A stretch of 60,575 nt of DNA from Mesorhizobium huakuii (GCF_030160235.1 NZ_BSNY01000011.1:1-60575), one strand, 5' to 3'; shown: positions 24,944-34,257, counted from the stretch's first letter. Notes: generated by a model from the letters alone, not told the origin. Program-made: numbers and translations.

Positions 24944-25342
24944 ATGAGACTTCTGATCGCAGCAACCCTGGCGACCCTGGCCTGCGAAGCGTCCAGATCG
25001 CAGGAGATGAGTTACGGCCAGGCAGAATATCTGAACTCCTGCGCCGTTTGTCACGGCATCGACGGCAAGGGTGACGGTCCGTTGCGCAACCTGCTGGTCA
25101 AGCGGCCGGCCGACCTGACGCATCTTTCCCAACGCAATGGCGGGACGTTTCCCTATTCTAGGGTCTTTGCAACAATCGACGGTCGCTATGCCGTATCAAG
25201 CCATGGCAACCGCGAGATGCCTGTCTGGGGTCGCGAATTCCTTGAAGACGATGCCAAAACCTACGGCCCTAGCGGCGGCGAGGTGGTGACCACGGAACGC
25301 ATCCACAACCTGGCGGGTTACATCGCGACACTGCAGCATTAG
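24944..25342 (+). CDS. class I cytochrome c, periplasmic
   Basis: 132 residues with a short signal peptide (about 1-19). The haem-binding CAVCH is at 33-37 and Met92 (REMPVWG) is the likely distal axial ligand. It carries electrons in the periplasm, but the partner oxidase or reductase is not encoded here. It lies right behind FNR/FixK box 15, consistent with use under low oxygen. No strong Shine-Dalgarno is visible. Confidence 0.87.
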   Translation: MRLLIAATLATLACEASRSQEMSYGQAEYLNSCAVCHGIDGKGDGPLRNLLVKRPADLTHLSQRNGGTFPYSRVFATIDGRYAVSSHGNREMPVWGREFLEDDAKTYGPSGGEVVTTERIHNLAGYIATLQH

Positions 25343-25451
25343 ACCCAGGCACGGCGGCTCGCCGAGATGACGTGCGGCCCAATGGATTGCGTACGTTCGA
25401 GGCCGGCATGCACCGGCCAATGTCGACGTCTCCGCTGCCGCCCGGGGCCTG

Positions 25452-25471
25452 CCTAGGTAGTTTCCCCTAGG
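25452..25471. promoter_or_regulatory. FixJ-like inverted repeat upstream of the Crp/Fnr gene
   Basis: CCTAGG-TAGTTTCC-CCTAGG lies 71 bp before the regulator start. From memory, its layout (TAGG-TAGTTTCC-CCTA) resembles the FixJ site of rhizobial fixK promoters (TAAG-TAATTTCC-CTTA). Functional assignment is inferred. Confidence 0.5.
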
Positions 25472-25541
25472 GACATAACCGAATTTCGGCGCCCGTCGAT
25501 TTGCGCGATTGCTGTGCCACGGATCAACCGGGAAGACAGCC

Positions 25542-26186
25542 ATGCAAGCCTACACCTCCTCCAGGATTTCATTGTCGCCGCATCTGGCTCAGCCCGCCCT
25601 GCCAGCGACACTCGGCTCCGGACCGGTCCAGCCGATCAGCTTCTTTCCAGCCGGATCGGAAATCTATGCCCAGGGCGAGAAGGCTGGTGCCTTCTATCAA
25701 GTCGAATTCGGCGCCGTGCGCATCTACCGCCTGCTTGCCGATGGCCGCCGGCAGATCAGCGCCTTCCATCTTGCCGGAGAGACATTCGGTTTCGAAGCCG
25801 GCGCGACGCACCACTTCTTCGCCGAAGCGATCAATGCCACCGGTGTTCGCGTTTTCCGCCTCAATGCCGGGGCGGACATGTCGCATCAGTTGCTGCCCCT
25901 GGCGCTCAAGGGGTTGACCAGAGCCCAGGAACACCTCCTCGTCCTGGGTCGCCAGAACGCCATCGAACGCGTGGCCGCCTTCCTGGTCGACATGGTGGAG
26001 CGCCAAGGCCTGCGGCAGGTGGAACTTCCGATGTCGCGCATGGACATCGGCGACTATCTCGGCCTCACCATCGAGACCGTGTCGCGGGTTTTCACCCGGC
26101 TCAAGGACAAGGGCGTGATCCGCCTGCTCAACCTGCGCAGCGTCGAAATCCTCAAGCAGGACGTGTTGCAGACCATGGGCGAATGA
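25542..26186 (+). CDS. Crp/Fnr-family regulator, FixK-like
   Basis: A 214-residue DNA-binding protein: cNMP-type beta-barrel (about 30-115), dimer helix (about 125-155) and winged helix-turn-helix with the recognition helix containing ETVSR at 178-182, the residues that read TTGAT half-sites in FNR/FixK. It has no cysteine at all, so it cannot hold an oxygen-sensing Fe-S cluster, which points to FixK. Start ATG 25542 has GGAAG upstream. No TTGAT box precedes it; instead there is a FixJ-like repeat. It is the obvious candidate controller of the boxes around it. Confidence 0.88.
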   Translation: MQAYTSSRISLSPHLAQPALPATLGSGPVQPISFFPAGSEIYAQGEKAGAFYQVEFGAVRIYRLLADGRRQISAFHLAGETFGFEAGATHHFFAEAINATGVRVFRLNAGADMSHQLLPLALKGLTRAQEHLLVLGRQNAIERVAAFLVDMVERQGLRQVELPMSRMDIGDYLGLTIETVSRVFTRLKDKGVIRLLNLRSVEILKQDVLQTMGE

Positions 26187-26237
26187 GCCCTCAAGCAGAC
26201 AGCGTGACGTCAGCCTCAGATCAGGGACCCCATTGTC

Positions 26238-26753
26238 ATGAGCGACACACTTACCACCCACACCGGATTTCGCTTCGAAGTGCGTCGCGCGCGCCCTGAA
26301 GACGAGCCGACGCTGGCCGAGTTCTTCACGCATGTGACCCCTGAAGACCTGCGCTTCCGCTTTCTCGGCGCGGTGAAGGAGGTCTCGCATGAACGGCTGG
26401 TGGCGATGACGCGTTCAGACGACGCGCATATCCATAATTTCGTGGCCTTCTCGACCGACGGGATGTTGATCGCCGTTGCGACGCTGGCAAGCGATCGCGC
26501 CGACCGAACCGGCGAGGTCGCGATCTGCATTCGCGCGGATCGCAAGCATCTGGGCGTTGGCTGGGAACTGCTCGCCCATATCTCGAAATATGCCGAAAAA
26601 CTTGGCCTCGAAGCGATCGAGTCGATCGAGAGCCGTGAAAACCGTGCCGCGATAGAGGTCGAGCGCGACATGGGTTTCACCGTCACGACTGACCCCGACG
26701 ATGCGACGCTCGTCCTGGTTCGGCGGGAACTAGGGGCGCGCGCAGCCTGTTAG
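26238..26753 (+). CDS. GNAT acetyltransferase
   Basis: 171 residues of the GNAT fold, resembling the acetyltransferase domain of protein lysine acetyltransferases of the Pat type (FRFEVRRARPEDEPTLAEFF; VAICIRADRKHLGVGWELL, holding the acetyl-CoA loop). It transfers an acetyl group from acetyl-CoA to an unidentified target, possibly protein lysines. It lies 51 bp after the regulator on the same strand, so probably in one transcript. Its 3' end overlaps the convergent ackA stop by 4 bp. Confidence 0.8.
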   Translation: MSDTLTTHTGFRFEVRRARPEDEPTLAEFFTHVTPEDLRFRFLGAVKEVSHERLVAMTRSDDAHIHNFVAFSTDGMLIAVATLASDRADRTGEVAICIRADRKHLGVGWELLAHISKYAEKLGLEAIESIESRENRAAIEVERDMGFTVTTDPDDATLVLVRRELGARAAC

Positions 26754-27964
26754 AGGCCCGGTCCATCCTGGTTCCCCAGAGATCGCAAGATCGACATCTC
26801 CGCCGCGACAGCACGTTCTTCATCCGCTGGAATGACAAGGACATCGACGCTGGAATTGCGATTGCTGACAACTTCCTCGCCTCTTCGATTTCGCTCCTCG
26901 TCGAGGCCGACTCCAAGCCAGGCCGCGGCGGCGCCGATCCTTTCCCGGACCAACGGCGCGTTTTCGCCAATGCCGGCCGTGAACACCAGCGTGTCCAGTC
27001 CTCCCATGGCTGCGGTCAGCGATCCTATCTCGCGCCCGATCCGGTAAACGAAAAGATCGACAGCCTGAGCGGCAGCACGGTCGTCTGAGCCGATTAGAGT
27101 CCGCATATCACCAGATACTCCGGACACGCCGAGCAGGCCGGACTGCTCATAGAGAAGCGTGACCAGTTCGTCCCCAGACAGCCGCCGGTCCTGCAGCAAA
27201 TGGAGGATGATCCCCGGGTCGAGCGCGCCGCAACGCGTGCTCATCACCAGACCGTCCAGGGTCGAAAATCCCATCGTCGTGGCGATACTCTGCCCCGCGT
27301 CCATGGCGCACAGGCTGGCGCCGCTGCCGAGATGGGCGACGATGGTGCGACCTCCGGCGCTGGCGCCATAGCGGTCACGCAGCTTCGAAGCGATATGGCT
27401 GTAGGACAGACCGTGGAAACCATAGGAAACGATGCCCGCCTCGGTCATGGCGCGCGGCAGCCCGTAGATTTTGGCAAGCTCCGGCCGGGTCGAATGAAAC
27501 GCCGTGTCGAAGCACCCTATCTGGAGGGCCTTCGGCAGGAGTTCAGTGGCCAGCGCGACAATCTCGATATTGATCCGCTGATGGATCGGCGCCATCGGCT
27601 CGAGCAGGCGCAGGGCTTTGAGCGTGCGTTCGTCGAGCCGCGTTGCTTCGGTGAAGTCACGCCCACCGTGAACGATCCTGTGCCCTACCCTGTCGATGCG
27701 GCGCAGGAGATCGTTTTCGGCGAGCACAGAGGCAACGACGGCGAACGCCTTGTCCATATCGATCGGTGCTTCGTCCAGGCTCCTATCGATCTTCGGCCTG
27801 CCGGCCGCGGCCTCGACGCGCAGCCGTGGTCGATGGCCGAGGGAGGAGACATTGCCGCGCAGCAGCACGGGGAGTTCCTCGCGCCTCTCGAAGACGGCGA
27901 ACTTCAGGCTCGAAGAACCGCCGTTCAAGACAAGGACCGCATCGCTCATGAGGCCATCCGACAT
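26750..27964 (-). CDS. ackA: acetate kinase
   Basis: A 404-residue cytosolic enzyme that converts acetyl phosphate and ADP into acetate and ATP. The signature VLVLNGGSSSLKF is near residues 10-22, followed by HRIVHGG and DTAFHSTRPELAKIYGLP, with IVAHLGSGASLCAM and FTAGIGENAPLVRERI in the ATP half. GGAGAC lies just before ATG 27964. It lies directly behind xfp (36 bp) and no phosphotransacetylase is present, so its acetyl phosphate comes from the phosphoketolase. Last gene of the usp-MBL-xfp-ackA operon. Confidence 0.96.
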   Translation of the reverse strand: MSDGLMSDAVLVLNGGSSSLKFAVFERREELPVLLRGNVSSLGHRPRLRVEAAAGRPKIDRSLDEAPIDMDKAFAVVASVLAENDLLRRIDRVGHRIVHGGRDFTEATRLDERTLKALRLLEPMAPIHQRINIEIVALATELLPKALQIGCFDTAFHSTRPELAKIYGLPRAMTEAGIVSYGFHGLSYSHIASKLRDRYGASAGGRTIVAHLGSGASLCAMDAGQSIATTMGFSTLDGLVMSTRCGALDPGIILHLLQDRRLSGDELVTLLYEQSGLLGVSGVSGDMRTLIGSDDRAAAQAVDLFVYRIGREIGSLTAAMGGLDTLVFTAGIGENAPLVRERIGAAAAWLGVGLDEERNRRGEEVVSNRNSSVDVLVIPADEERAVAAEMSILRSLGNQDGPGL

Positions 27965-28000
27965 GTCTCCGTCCCTAGCTGCTTGCGGACGGGCATCAAC

Positions 28001-30424
28001 TCAGTCTGGACGCTTCGGCGCCGCATCAGGATCCTGCCCCCACTTCCAGTCGAGAATCTCCGGCATATCCTGCCCATGGGCGCGAATATAGGCTCGATGC
28101 TCAAGCAGCTTGCTTTCCATCTTCTGCTTCAGGCCGACGCGCACGCGCCCCAATTGCGGAACCCAGTCCAGGACGCTCTGGACAATGTGGAAGCGGTCGA
28201 GGCCGTTCATCACGGTCATGTCGAAAGGCGTCGTCGTCGTCCCCTCCTCGTTGTAGCCGCGCACATGGATGTTGTCGTGGTTGGTGCGCCGATAGGTCAG
28301 GCGATGGATGGTCCAGGGATAGCCGTGATAGGCGAAGATGACTGGCTTGTCCGTGGTGAACAGCGCATCGAACTCGCGATCCGAAAGGCCGTGCGGATGA
28401 AATTCCTTCGGCTGAAGCGTCATCAGGTCGACGATATTGACCACCCTGATCCTGAGATCGGGAACCTGTCGCCTGAGGATCTGAACGGCGGCCAGAGTCT
28501 CGAGGGTTGGCACATCGCCAGCGCAAGCCATCACCACGTCGGGCTCGGCGCCATCGTCTGTTGATGCCCAGTCCCAGATGCCGATCCCTGCCCTACAGTG
28601 GACGATTGCCTTGTCCATCGACAGCCACTGCCAAGACGGCGGCTTGCCGGCGACGATCACGTTGATGCGATTCCAGGTCTGCAGCACATGGTCGGTCACG
28701 CACAGCAAGGTGTTGGCATCCGGTGGCAGGTAGACCCGCACGATATCGGCCTTCTTGTTGAGAGCGACGTCGATGAAGCCGGGATCCTGATGGCTGAAGC
28801 CGTTGTGTTCCTGATGCCAGACATGGCTCGACAATAGATAATTCAGCGATGCGATCGGCCGCCGCCAAGGGATGTCGCGGCAGGCATCCAGCCATTTCGC
28901 ATGCTGGTTGAACATGGAATCGACGATGTGGATGAACGCCTCGTAGCAGGAAAACAAGCCATGGCGCCCAGTCAGCAGGTAGCCTTCCAGCCAGCCCTGG
29001 CAGGTATGCTCGGAGAGGATTTCGAGAACCCTGCCCTCGCGCCCAAGATGAACGTCTTCGGGCAGGATCTTTTCCATCCAGCCGCGCTCGGTGACTTCGA
29101 ACACATCCTGAAGACGGTTCGAGGCAGTCTCGTCCGGGCCGACAATGCGGAAGTTCTTCCTGGCCTCGTTCAACCGCATGACGTCACGCAGGAAGCTGCC
29201 CATGACCCGCGTCGACTCGGCCTTGACCGCACCGGGACGCTCCAGTGAAACGGCGTGGTCATGCAAGGCCGGCAGATCGAGAGACTTGCGTAGCAGGCCG
29301 CCATTGGCATGCGGGTTGGCACTCATACGTCTCATCGCCCGCGGTGCCGTGGCGCGGATTGCCGCGACAGGAGCACCGGCGGCGTCGAACAGTTCCTCCG
29401 GCCGATAGCTTTTCAGCCATTCCTCGAGCAGCTTGAGATGGGCGGGATTTTCGGCAAGGCCTGACAAGGGAACCTGGTGCGAGCGCCAGAAGCCCTCGGT
29501 CTTCAGACCATCGACCTCTTTCGGTCCGGTCCACCCCTTGGGGGTCCGCAGTACGATCATTGGCCATTTTGGTCTTGGCGCGGTCGGGGCTAGTCCGTTG
29601 CGTGCGGCATGCTGGATAACCTTGATGCGATCGAATGCATCGTCGAGCACGCTCGCCATCCGCTCATGCATCAAGGCCGGTTCGTGGCCCTCCACGAACA
29701 GCGGCTCATAGCCGTAGCCGGCAAACAGCGCGCGCAATTCGTCTTCGGGAATGCGGGCCAGAATGGTTGGATTGGCGATCTTGTAGCCATTCAGATGCAG
29801 GATCGGCAGAACCGCCCCGTCACGCGCTGGATTGAGGAATTTGTTGGAATGCCATGCGGCTGCCAGTGGTCCCGTTTCAGCCTCGCCGTCACCGACGACA
29901 CAAGCGACCACGAGATCCGGATTGTCGAAGGCCGCGCCATAGGCGTGCGAAAGCGAATAGCCCAGCTCGCCACCCTCATGGATCGAGCCGGGCACATCCG
30001 GTGCTGCATGGCTCGGTATGCCGCCGGGAAACGAGAACTGCCGGAACAGCTTGCGCAGCCCCTGCTCGTCCATCGCAATGTCCGGATTGAGCTCGCTGTA
30101 AGTGCCTTCCAGATAGGTATTCGCAACCATTGCCGGGCCGCCATGACCGGGCCCGCAGACATAGATGACATTTGCGTCCCTCAGGCGGATGACGCGATTG
30201 AGGTGCGCATAGATGAAGCTCAGGCCTGGCGACGTTCCCCAGTGGCCGAGGAGACGCGGCTTGACATGCTCCAGCCGCAACGTTTCGCGCAGCAACGGGT
30301 TGTCGAGCAGGTAGATCTGGCCGATCGTCAGATAGTTGGCGGCGCGCCAATATGCATCGATATCATGCAGCTCGCGATCCGACAGAAGTCCGCCGGAAGC
30401 TGGTATCGTCGTGTGCTCGGTCAT
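28001..30424 (-). CDS. xfp: D-xylulose 5-phosphate / D-fructose 6-phosphate phosphoketolase
   Basis: An 807-residue thiamine-diphosphate enzyme that splits xylulose 5-P (or fructose 6-P) with phosphate into acetyl phosphate plus glyceraldehyde 3-P (or erythrose 4-P). Recognisable parts are [19 protein letters not shown] near the N-terminus, the [19 protein letters not shown] cofactor motif and the C-terminal [12 protein letters not shown] segment. Length is usual for the family. Start ATG 30424 has GGAG 6 bp upstream. With ackA it gives ATP without respiration. Confidence 0.96.
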   Translation of the reverse strand: MTEHTTIPASGGLLSDRELHDIDAYWRAANYLTIGQIYLLDNPLLRETLRLEHVKPRLLGHWGTSPGLSFIYAHLNRVIRLRDANVIYVCGPGHGGPAMVANTYLEGTYSELNPDIAMDEQGLRKLFRQFSFPGGIPSHAAPDVPGSIHEGGELGYSLSHAYGAAFDNPDLVVACVVGDGEAETGPLAAAWHSNKFLNPARDGAVLPILHLNGYKIANPTILARIPEDELRALFAGYGYEPLFVEGHEPALMHERMASVLDDAFDRIKVIQHAARNGLAPTAPRPKWPMIVLRTPKGWTGPKEVDGLKTEGFWRSHQVPLSGLAENPAHLKLLEEWLKSYRPEELFDAAGAPVAAIRATAPRAMRRMSANPHANGGLLRKSLDLPALHDHAVSLERPGAVKAESTRVMGSFLRDVMRLNEARKNFRIVGPDETASNRLQDVFEVTERGWMEKILPEDVHLGREGRVLEILSEHTCQGWLEGYLLTGRHGLFSCYEAFIHIVDSMFNQHAKWLDACRDIPWRRPIASLNYLLSSHVWHQEHNGFSHQDPGFIDVALNKKADIVRVYLPPDANTLLCVTDHVLQTWNRINVIVAGKPPSWQWLSMDKAIVHCRAGIGIWDWASTDDGAEPDVVMACAGDVPTLETLAAVQILRRQVPDLRIRVVNIVDLMTLQPKEFHPHGLSDREFDALFTTDKPVIFAYHGYPWTIHRLTYRRTNHDNIHVRGYNEEGTTTTPFDMTVMNGLDRFHIVQSVLDWVPQLGRVRVGLKQKMESKLLEHRAYIRAHGQDMPEILDWKWGQDPDAAPKRPD

Positions 30425-30542
30425 GTCTGGCTCCCATCCTGTTGGCGCCCTGTCGCCGGAGCGCGGCATGGGCTGTGGTCGTCGATCCGCAGCGAATGGA
30501 GACCAACGCGTTCGCGTACTTTCCGTTCATCGCTTTGCGACC

Positions 30543-32144
30543 CTACGCGTCCGTGTCTTCCAGCGCCCTGCGCATGCGCCTGATGACCGCTGCGCGACCC
30601 CTTTCGTCGGCGGCGGCACTCACCGCTTCGTTTACGTCCAGGAGAAGCCTTGAAAGGTCGTTGTGCCAGTCGAGGCGGGCAATCTTCTCCGATCTCAGAC
30701 GGCGTGGTTCGTTGAGCTCGATCACCAAACTGCCGCTGGGGGTTAGTTGGAAGGCATCATCCAGCCTTGGGATGATGATCTTGTCGTCGGGTATAAGTCC
30801 TGCAAGCCTTCCACGCAGGCCGCCCAGACCAGGGTCCTCTCCATGTGTCAGGAACACCCGCTGCTTCACAGGCGTTCGGGCCCTGAGCCAGGCGACCAGC
30901 TCGCTCGCATCAGCGTGGCCGGAATAGAGCTCGAACAGGCTGATATGTGCCTTGACCTCGACTTCCTCGCCCTGGATGCGAACACGCCGCGCCCCATCCA
31001 GCAGGATTCTGCCCAGCGACCCCTGGGCCTGATATCCGGCCATCATGACCGTGGCGTTCCGGCGCCAGAGATTGGCCTTGAGATGATGGCGGATGCGCCC
31101 CGCATCGCACATGCCGCTGGCGGCGATCACCACGAAGAAGCCGCTCAGGCGATTGATCGCCTTGCTCTGCTCTACCGTCTCGGTGAAGCGCAGTTCCTTC
31201 GAGTTGAGCGCCTGGCGCAGTACATCACCCTGTTCGATCTCATTGGCATGCCGCTCGAAAATCGCGCTGGCGCGTGTTGCCAGCGGCGAGTCGACGAAGA
31301 CCGGCGCTGACGGCACCTGCCCCGCTTGCATGAGCAAATACAGATCGACCAGCAGTTCTTGCGTCCTTTCGACAGCGAAGGACGGAACGATGAGGGGCCC
31401 GCCGGCCTCGGCTGCGCCACGAACGATATCGCCGAGCAGGGATCGCCGCTCTTCTGGCGAAACGTCCGGGCGATCGCGGTCGCCATAGGTCGATTCGCAG
31501 ATCAGATAGTCGACGCCTGCCGGCCCCTCGGGATCGGTCTGAAGCAGCTTGTGGCCTGGGCCGATGTCGCCCGAGAACATGATGCGCAGCGGCCCATCGC
31601 GCTGGTCGATCTCGAGCTCCACCGATGCCGAACCAAGCAGGTGGCCCGCGTTCCAGAAGCGGGCGCGAAGGCCATCGGCGACGGTGGTCCATGCGCCGTA
31701 TTCCAGGGCGCGAAACAAAGTCATGCATGCGGCCGCATCGTGCAGGCTATAGATCGGTTCAACCTGCGGCCGGCCGCGCTGTGCGTTGCGCCGGTTCAGG
31801 TGCTCCACCTCCATCTCCTGGATATGCGCCGCATCCGGCAACATGACCGAGCAAAGGTCGATAGTGGCGCGGGTCGTATGGATTGGACCGGAAAAACCTT
31901 GCTTGACCAGTTTCGGCAAAAGGCCGCTGTGGTCGATATGAGCATGAGTCAGGATGACAGCGTCAATCGCGTCCGGTGGAAACGGCAACGCACCATAGTT
32001 CAATTCCCGCTCGGATTTCGACCCCTGGAACAGGCCGCAGTCGATGAGCACCCGCCAGTGCTCCGTTTCGATCTCATAGCATGAGCCGGTGACGCCATGA
32101 GCCGCGCCGTGGAAGCGCAGGACAGGATCCGATTCGCCTTTCAT
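30543..32144 (-). CDS. MBL-fold beta-CASP nuclease, RNA-processing type
   Basis: 533 residues. The metallo-beta-lactamase core carries the zinc motif THAHIDH at 66-72, and the beta-CASP and RMMBL parts include VPSFAVERTQELL, VIAASGMCDAGRI and a late SGHAD. This is the Ysh1/CPSF73-like family of RNA endo/exonucleases, zinc-dependent and cytosolic. AAGGTGG precedes the ATG, which lies 12 bp after the upstream Usp stop, so the genes form an operon. In context it could change mRNA turnover during hypoxia. Confidence 0.88.
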   Translation of the reverse strand: MKGESDPVLRFHGAAHGVTGSCYEIETEHWRVLIDCGLFQGSKSERELNYGALPFPPDAIDAVILTHAHIDHSGLLPKLVKQGFSGPIHTTRATIDLCSVMLPDAAHIQEMEVEHLNRRNAQRGRPQVEPIYSLHDAAACMTLFRALEYGAWTTVADGLRARFWNAGHLLGSASVELEIDQRDGPLRIMFSGDIGPGHKLLQTDPEGPAGVDYLICESTYGDRDRPDVSPEERRSLLGDIVRGAAEAGGPLIVPSFAVERTQELLVDLYLLMQAGQVPSAPVFVDSPLATRASAIFERHANEIEQGDVLRQALNSKELRFTETVEQSKAINRLSGFFVVIAASGMCDAGRIRHHLKANLWRRNATVMMAGYQAQGSLGRILLDGARRVRIQGEEVEVKAHISLFELYSGHADASELVAWLRARTPVKQRVFLTHGEDPGLGGLRGRLAGLIPDDKIIIPRLDDAFQLTPSGSLVIELNEPRRLRSEKIARLDWHNDLSRLLLDVNEAVSAAADERGRAAVIRRMRRALEDTDA

Positions 32145-32156
32145 TGCGCCACCACC

Positions 32157-32993
32157 TTAGTGCGAGAGCAGGACAGGCAGGCGCAAATCCGTGAGAATGT
32201 CTTCGGTGGCTCCGCCAAGCACGAAGTCCCTGACGCGAGAGTGGCCGTAGCCACCCATGACCAGCAGCTTGCCGCCGAGCCCGAGGGCATGCTCCTGGAG
32301 GGCAATTCCAATCGAACGATCCCCTGCCTGGATGGAGGTGGCCCCGGCCACCACACCGCGCGTCCTTAAACCCAGGGCAAGGCGTTCACCGATACCGTGC
32401 CCGGGAAGCGGCTTTTCGTCCGTGACGGTCACGACCGTGACCGTCGAAGCACGCTCCAGGAACGGTCGCGCATCGGCAACGGCCCGTGCCGCCACCCGGC
32501 TGCCATCCCAGGCGATGACCACATGGTCCAGCACCCCAACCTCCGCGGAATCCGGAAAAATCAGCGTCGGTCGACCCGACCCGAACACGACCGCCTCGGC
32601 TGTCATTCGTGCCGTTTCGTTGTCTGACGCCCATCCGACCAGGCAGATGTCGAAGTATCGGCACTGCTCGGCCGCGGTATCTCCCATAAAGGCTGGCGGC
32701 GCGGCCAGTTCCTGCGTGGTGAGGGTCACGCCCGCCCGCATCGCTTCTTGTGCAATCGCCTCCAACAAATCCTTGCCACGCTTGCGGCTGCTCGCTTCGA
32801 CCTCCTGTATCTTGTAGGGAAGATCCAGCAAATATTTTGAGAGCGCGTTCGAAACGTCGGGAATGTCGACATTGATGACGGCGGCATGAAGCGCTGCGTC
32901 GATCGGCTTGACGAGCGCGACCGCACTCGACGCGATACTCGGAGAATTCCCGTCCGGATAGGTCGCCAAGGACAGGGATGCGATCAATTTCAT
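32157..32993 (-). CDS. universal stress protein
   Basis: 278 residues with a degenerate N-terminal and a complete C-terminal UspA domain (VLDHVVIAWDGSRVAARAV, then GGYGHSRVRDFVLGG near the end). ATG 32993 is preferred because AAGGTGA lies 7 bp upstream; an in-frame start at 33164 would add an untypical 57 residues. First gene of the operon leading to the MBL nuclease, xfp and ackA. A weaker FNR/FixK-like site is 91.5 bp upstream. Confidence 0.85.
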   Translation of the reverse strand: MKLIASLSLATYPDGNSPSIASSAVALVKPIDAALHAAVINVDIPDVSNALSKYLLDLPYKIQEVEASSRKRGKDLLEAIAQEAMRAGVTLTTQELAAPPAFMGDTAAEQCRYFDICLVGWASDNETARMTAEAVVFGSGRPTLIFPDSAEVGVLDHVVIAWDGSRVAARAVADARPFLERASTVTVVTVTDEKPLPGHGIGERLALGLRTRGVVAGATSIQAGDRSIGIALQEHALGLGGKLLVMGGYGHSRVRDFVLGGATEDILTDLRLPVLLSH

Positions 32994-33077
32994 CAGATTC
33001 ACCTTCGATGCCTGCGGCAACGGCCGATCGGCCACCGTTTCCACCATTTTTTGTAATTGCAGTGGACAGGGTGAGCT

Positions 33078-33091
33078 TTGATCCAACGCAA
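33078..33091. promoter_or_regulatory. weak FNR/FixK-like box 16 (TTGATCCAACGCAA)
   Basis: One perfect half (TTGAT) and one GCAA half; it fits the looser FixK2 pattern TTG[A/C]-N6-[T/G]CAA. Positioned for the usp-MBL-xfp-ackA operon. Confidence 0.5.
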
Positions 33092-33169
33092 ATACCCCTC
33101 CAACTGGACCGATAGTGCCGGCACGGCTGTTGCTTTGATTGTCGGCTTGGTCGTTCGTTGCCAATCGAG

Positions 33170-33573
33170 GACCGCATGAACGTCAGGCCGGGTATGCTCA
33201 AGGCGGAACTCTGCTGCGTGTCGAGCAAGGAGAATCGAGTCGGAAGGCGGATCAATTGATCCGGCGCAAACCGGCGATGCATGGTCTTCGCAATCGAGGA
33301 CGAGAACCCTGCTCTCGCGGGCCCGCCCGCAACTATGTGCCGCCAGATTTGCAGAATGCGGCCTTTGCAACAAGGTCTGCAATGGAACGCCCTCTGACGC
33401 CCGAGTGCCGCAGTCGGTGCCAACAGCCGCGTCACTGTCGCATTTCTAACTCGCCGGCGGCGTCGCATCCTAGCGGGGTTGACATGACCGATAGCCGCCG
33501 TTGACAATCCGCCGTCGACACTGGCACTGTCACGTAGTTGCCGTAGGGCGCACCGGCCGAGGCCGAAGGGGCA
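33170..33573. other. gene-free stretch with palindrome and weak box 17
   Basis: No supported gene. The palindrome GGATCAATTGATCC (33249-33262) overlaps a second weak FNR/FixK-like site, TTGATCCGGCGCAA (33256-33269). Confidence 0.4.
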
Positions 33574-34257
33574 ATGCCCACCTACGATGTGCAAACCGTA
33601 GTCGCGCCCATGCCAAACCTCGAAAACCTGAAGAAGCAGGCAAAGCAATATCTGCGCTGGCATCGTGATCGATATCATCCAGTCGCAGCCGAGATCAGAG
33701 CCGCTTTGCCGCGGTTTCGCCACCTTGATGACAATCAGGTGCTGGAAGCATCGTTCAGGCTCAGCGATGCGCAGGAGCTTGTAGCTCGCCAATTGGGTTT
33801 CGAGGGATGGCAGGCGCTCAAAGCAGGAGCCCAGGCCATGAACACTCAACTCAAGCACGCGATGACACCACCGGTCCTCAGCGGAACCGAAGCTCAGCTT
33901 TATGTCACCGACCTCAAGGCGTCGTGCGATTTCTTTACGTCGAAACTCGGGTTCACGGTCGACTTTGTTTATGGTGACCCGCCGTTCTACGGCATGGTCA
34001 AGCGTGACCATGCTCGACTTTGCATGAGGCTTGTTTGCGAGCCGGTCTTTGTCGGAAATATACGCCAGCGCGAGCACCTTCTGTCGGCGTCGATTACCGT
34101 CGACGCCGCAGCGGAGATCAAACAACTTTTTTTGGAGTACCAAGCCGCCGGTGTGGGCTTCCATCAAGGACTGAAGAAAGAACCCTGGGGCGCGAGGAAT
34201 TTCATTGTCCTTGATCCCGACGGCAATCTCATCTTGTTCGCGGGGCCTGCCGATTGA
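33574..34257 (+). CDS. VOC (glyoxalase/bleomycin-resistance) family protein
   Basis: 227 residues in two parts. Residues about 13-90 form a helical N-terminal module (NLENLKKQAKQYLRWHRD... FEGWQALKAGA) often found fused to other domains. Residues about 103-225 are a VOC fold (AQLYVTDLKASCDFFTSKLGF at its start, FIVLDPDGNLILFAG at its end). VOC proteins bind metals and act as glyoxalases, dioxygenases or drug-binding proteins; the substrate is not predictable. AAGGGG precedes ATG 33574; ATG 33610 is an alternative. No FNR/FixK box was seen. Confidence 0.8.
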   Translation: MPTYDVQTVVAPMPNLENLKKQAKQYLRWHRDRYHPVAAEIRAALPRFRHLDDNQVLEASFRLSDAQELVARQLGFEGWQALKAGAQAMNTQLKHAMTPPVLSGTEAQLYVTDLKASCDFFTSKLGFTVDFVYGDPPFYGMVKRDHARLCMRLVCEPVFVGNIRQREHLLSASITVDAAAEIKQLFLEYQAAGVGFHQGLKKEPWGARNFIVLDPDGNLILFAGPAD

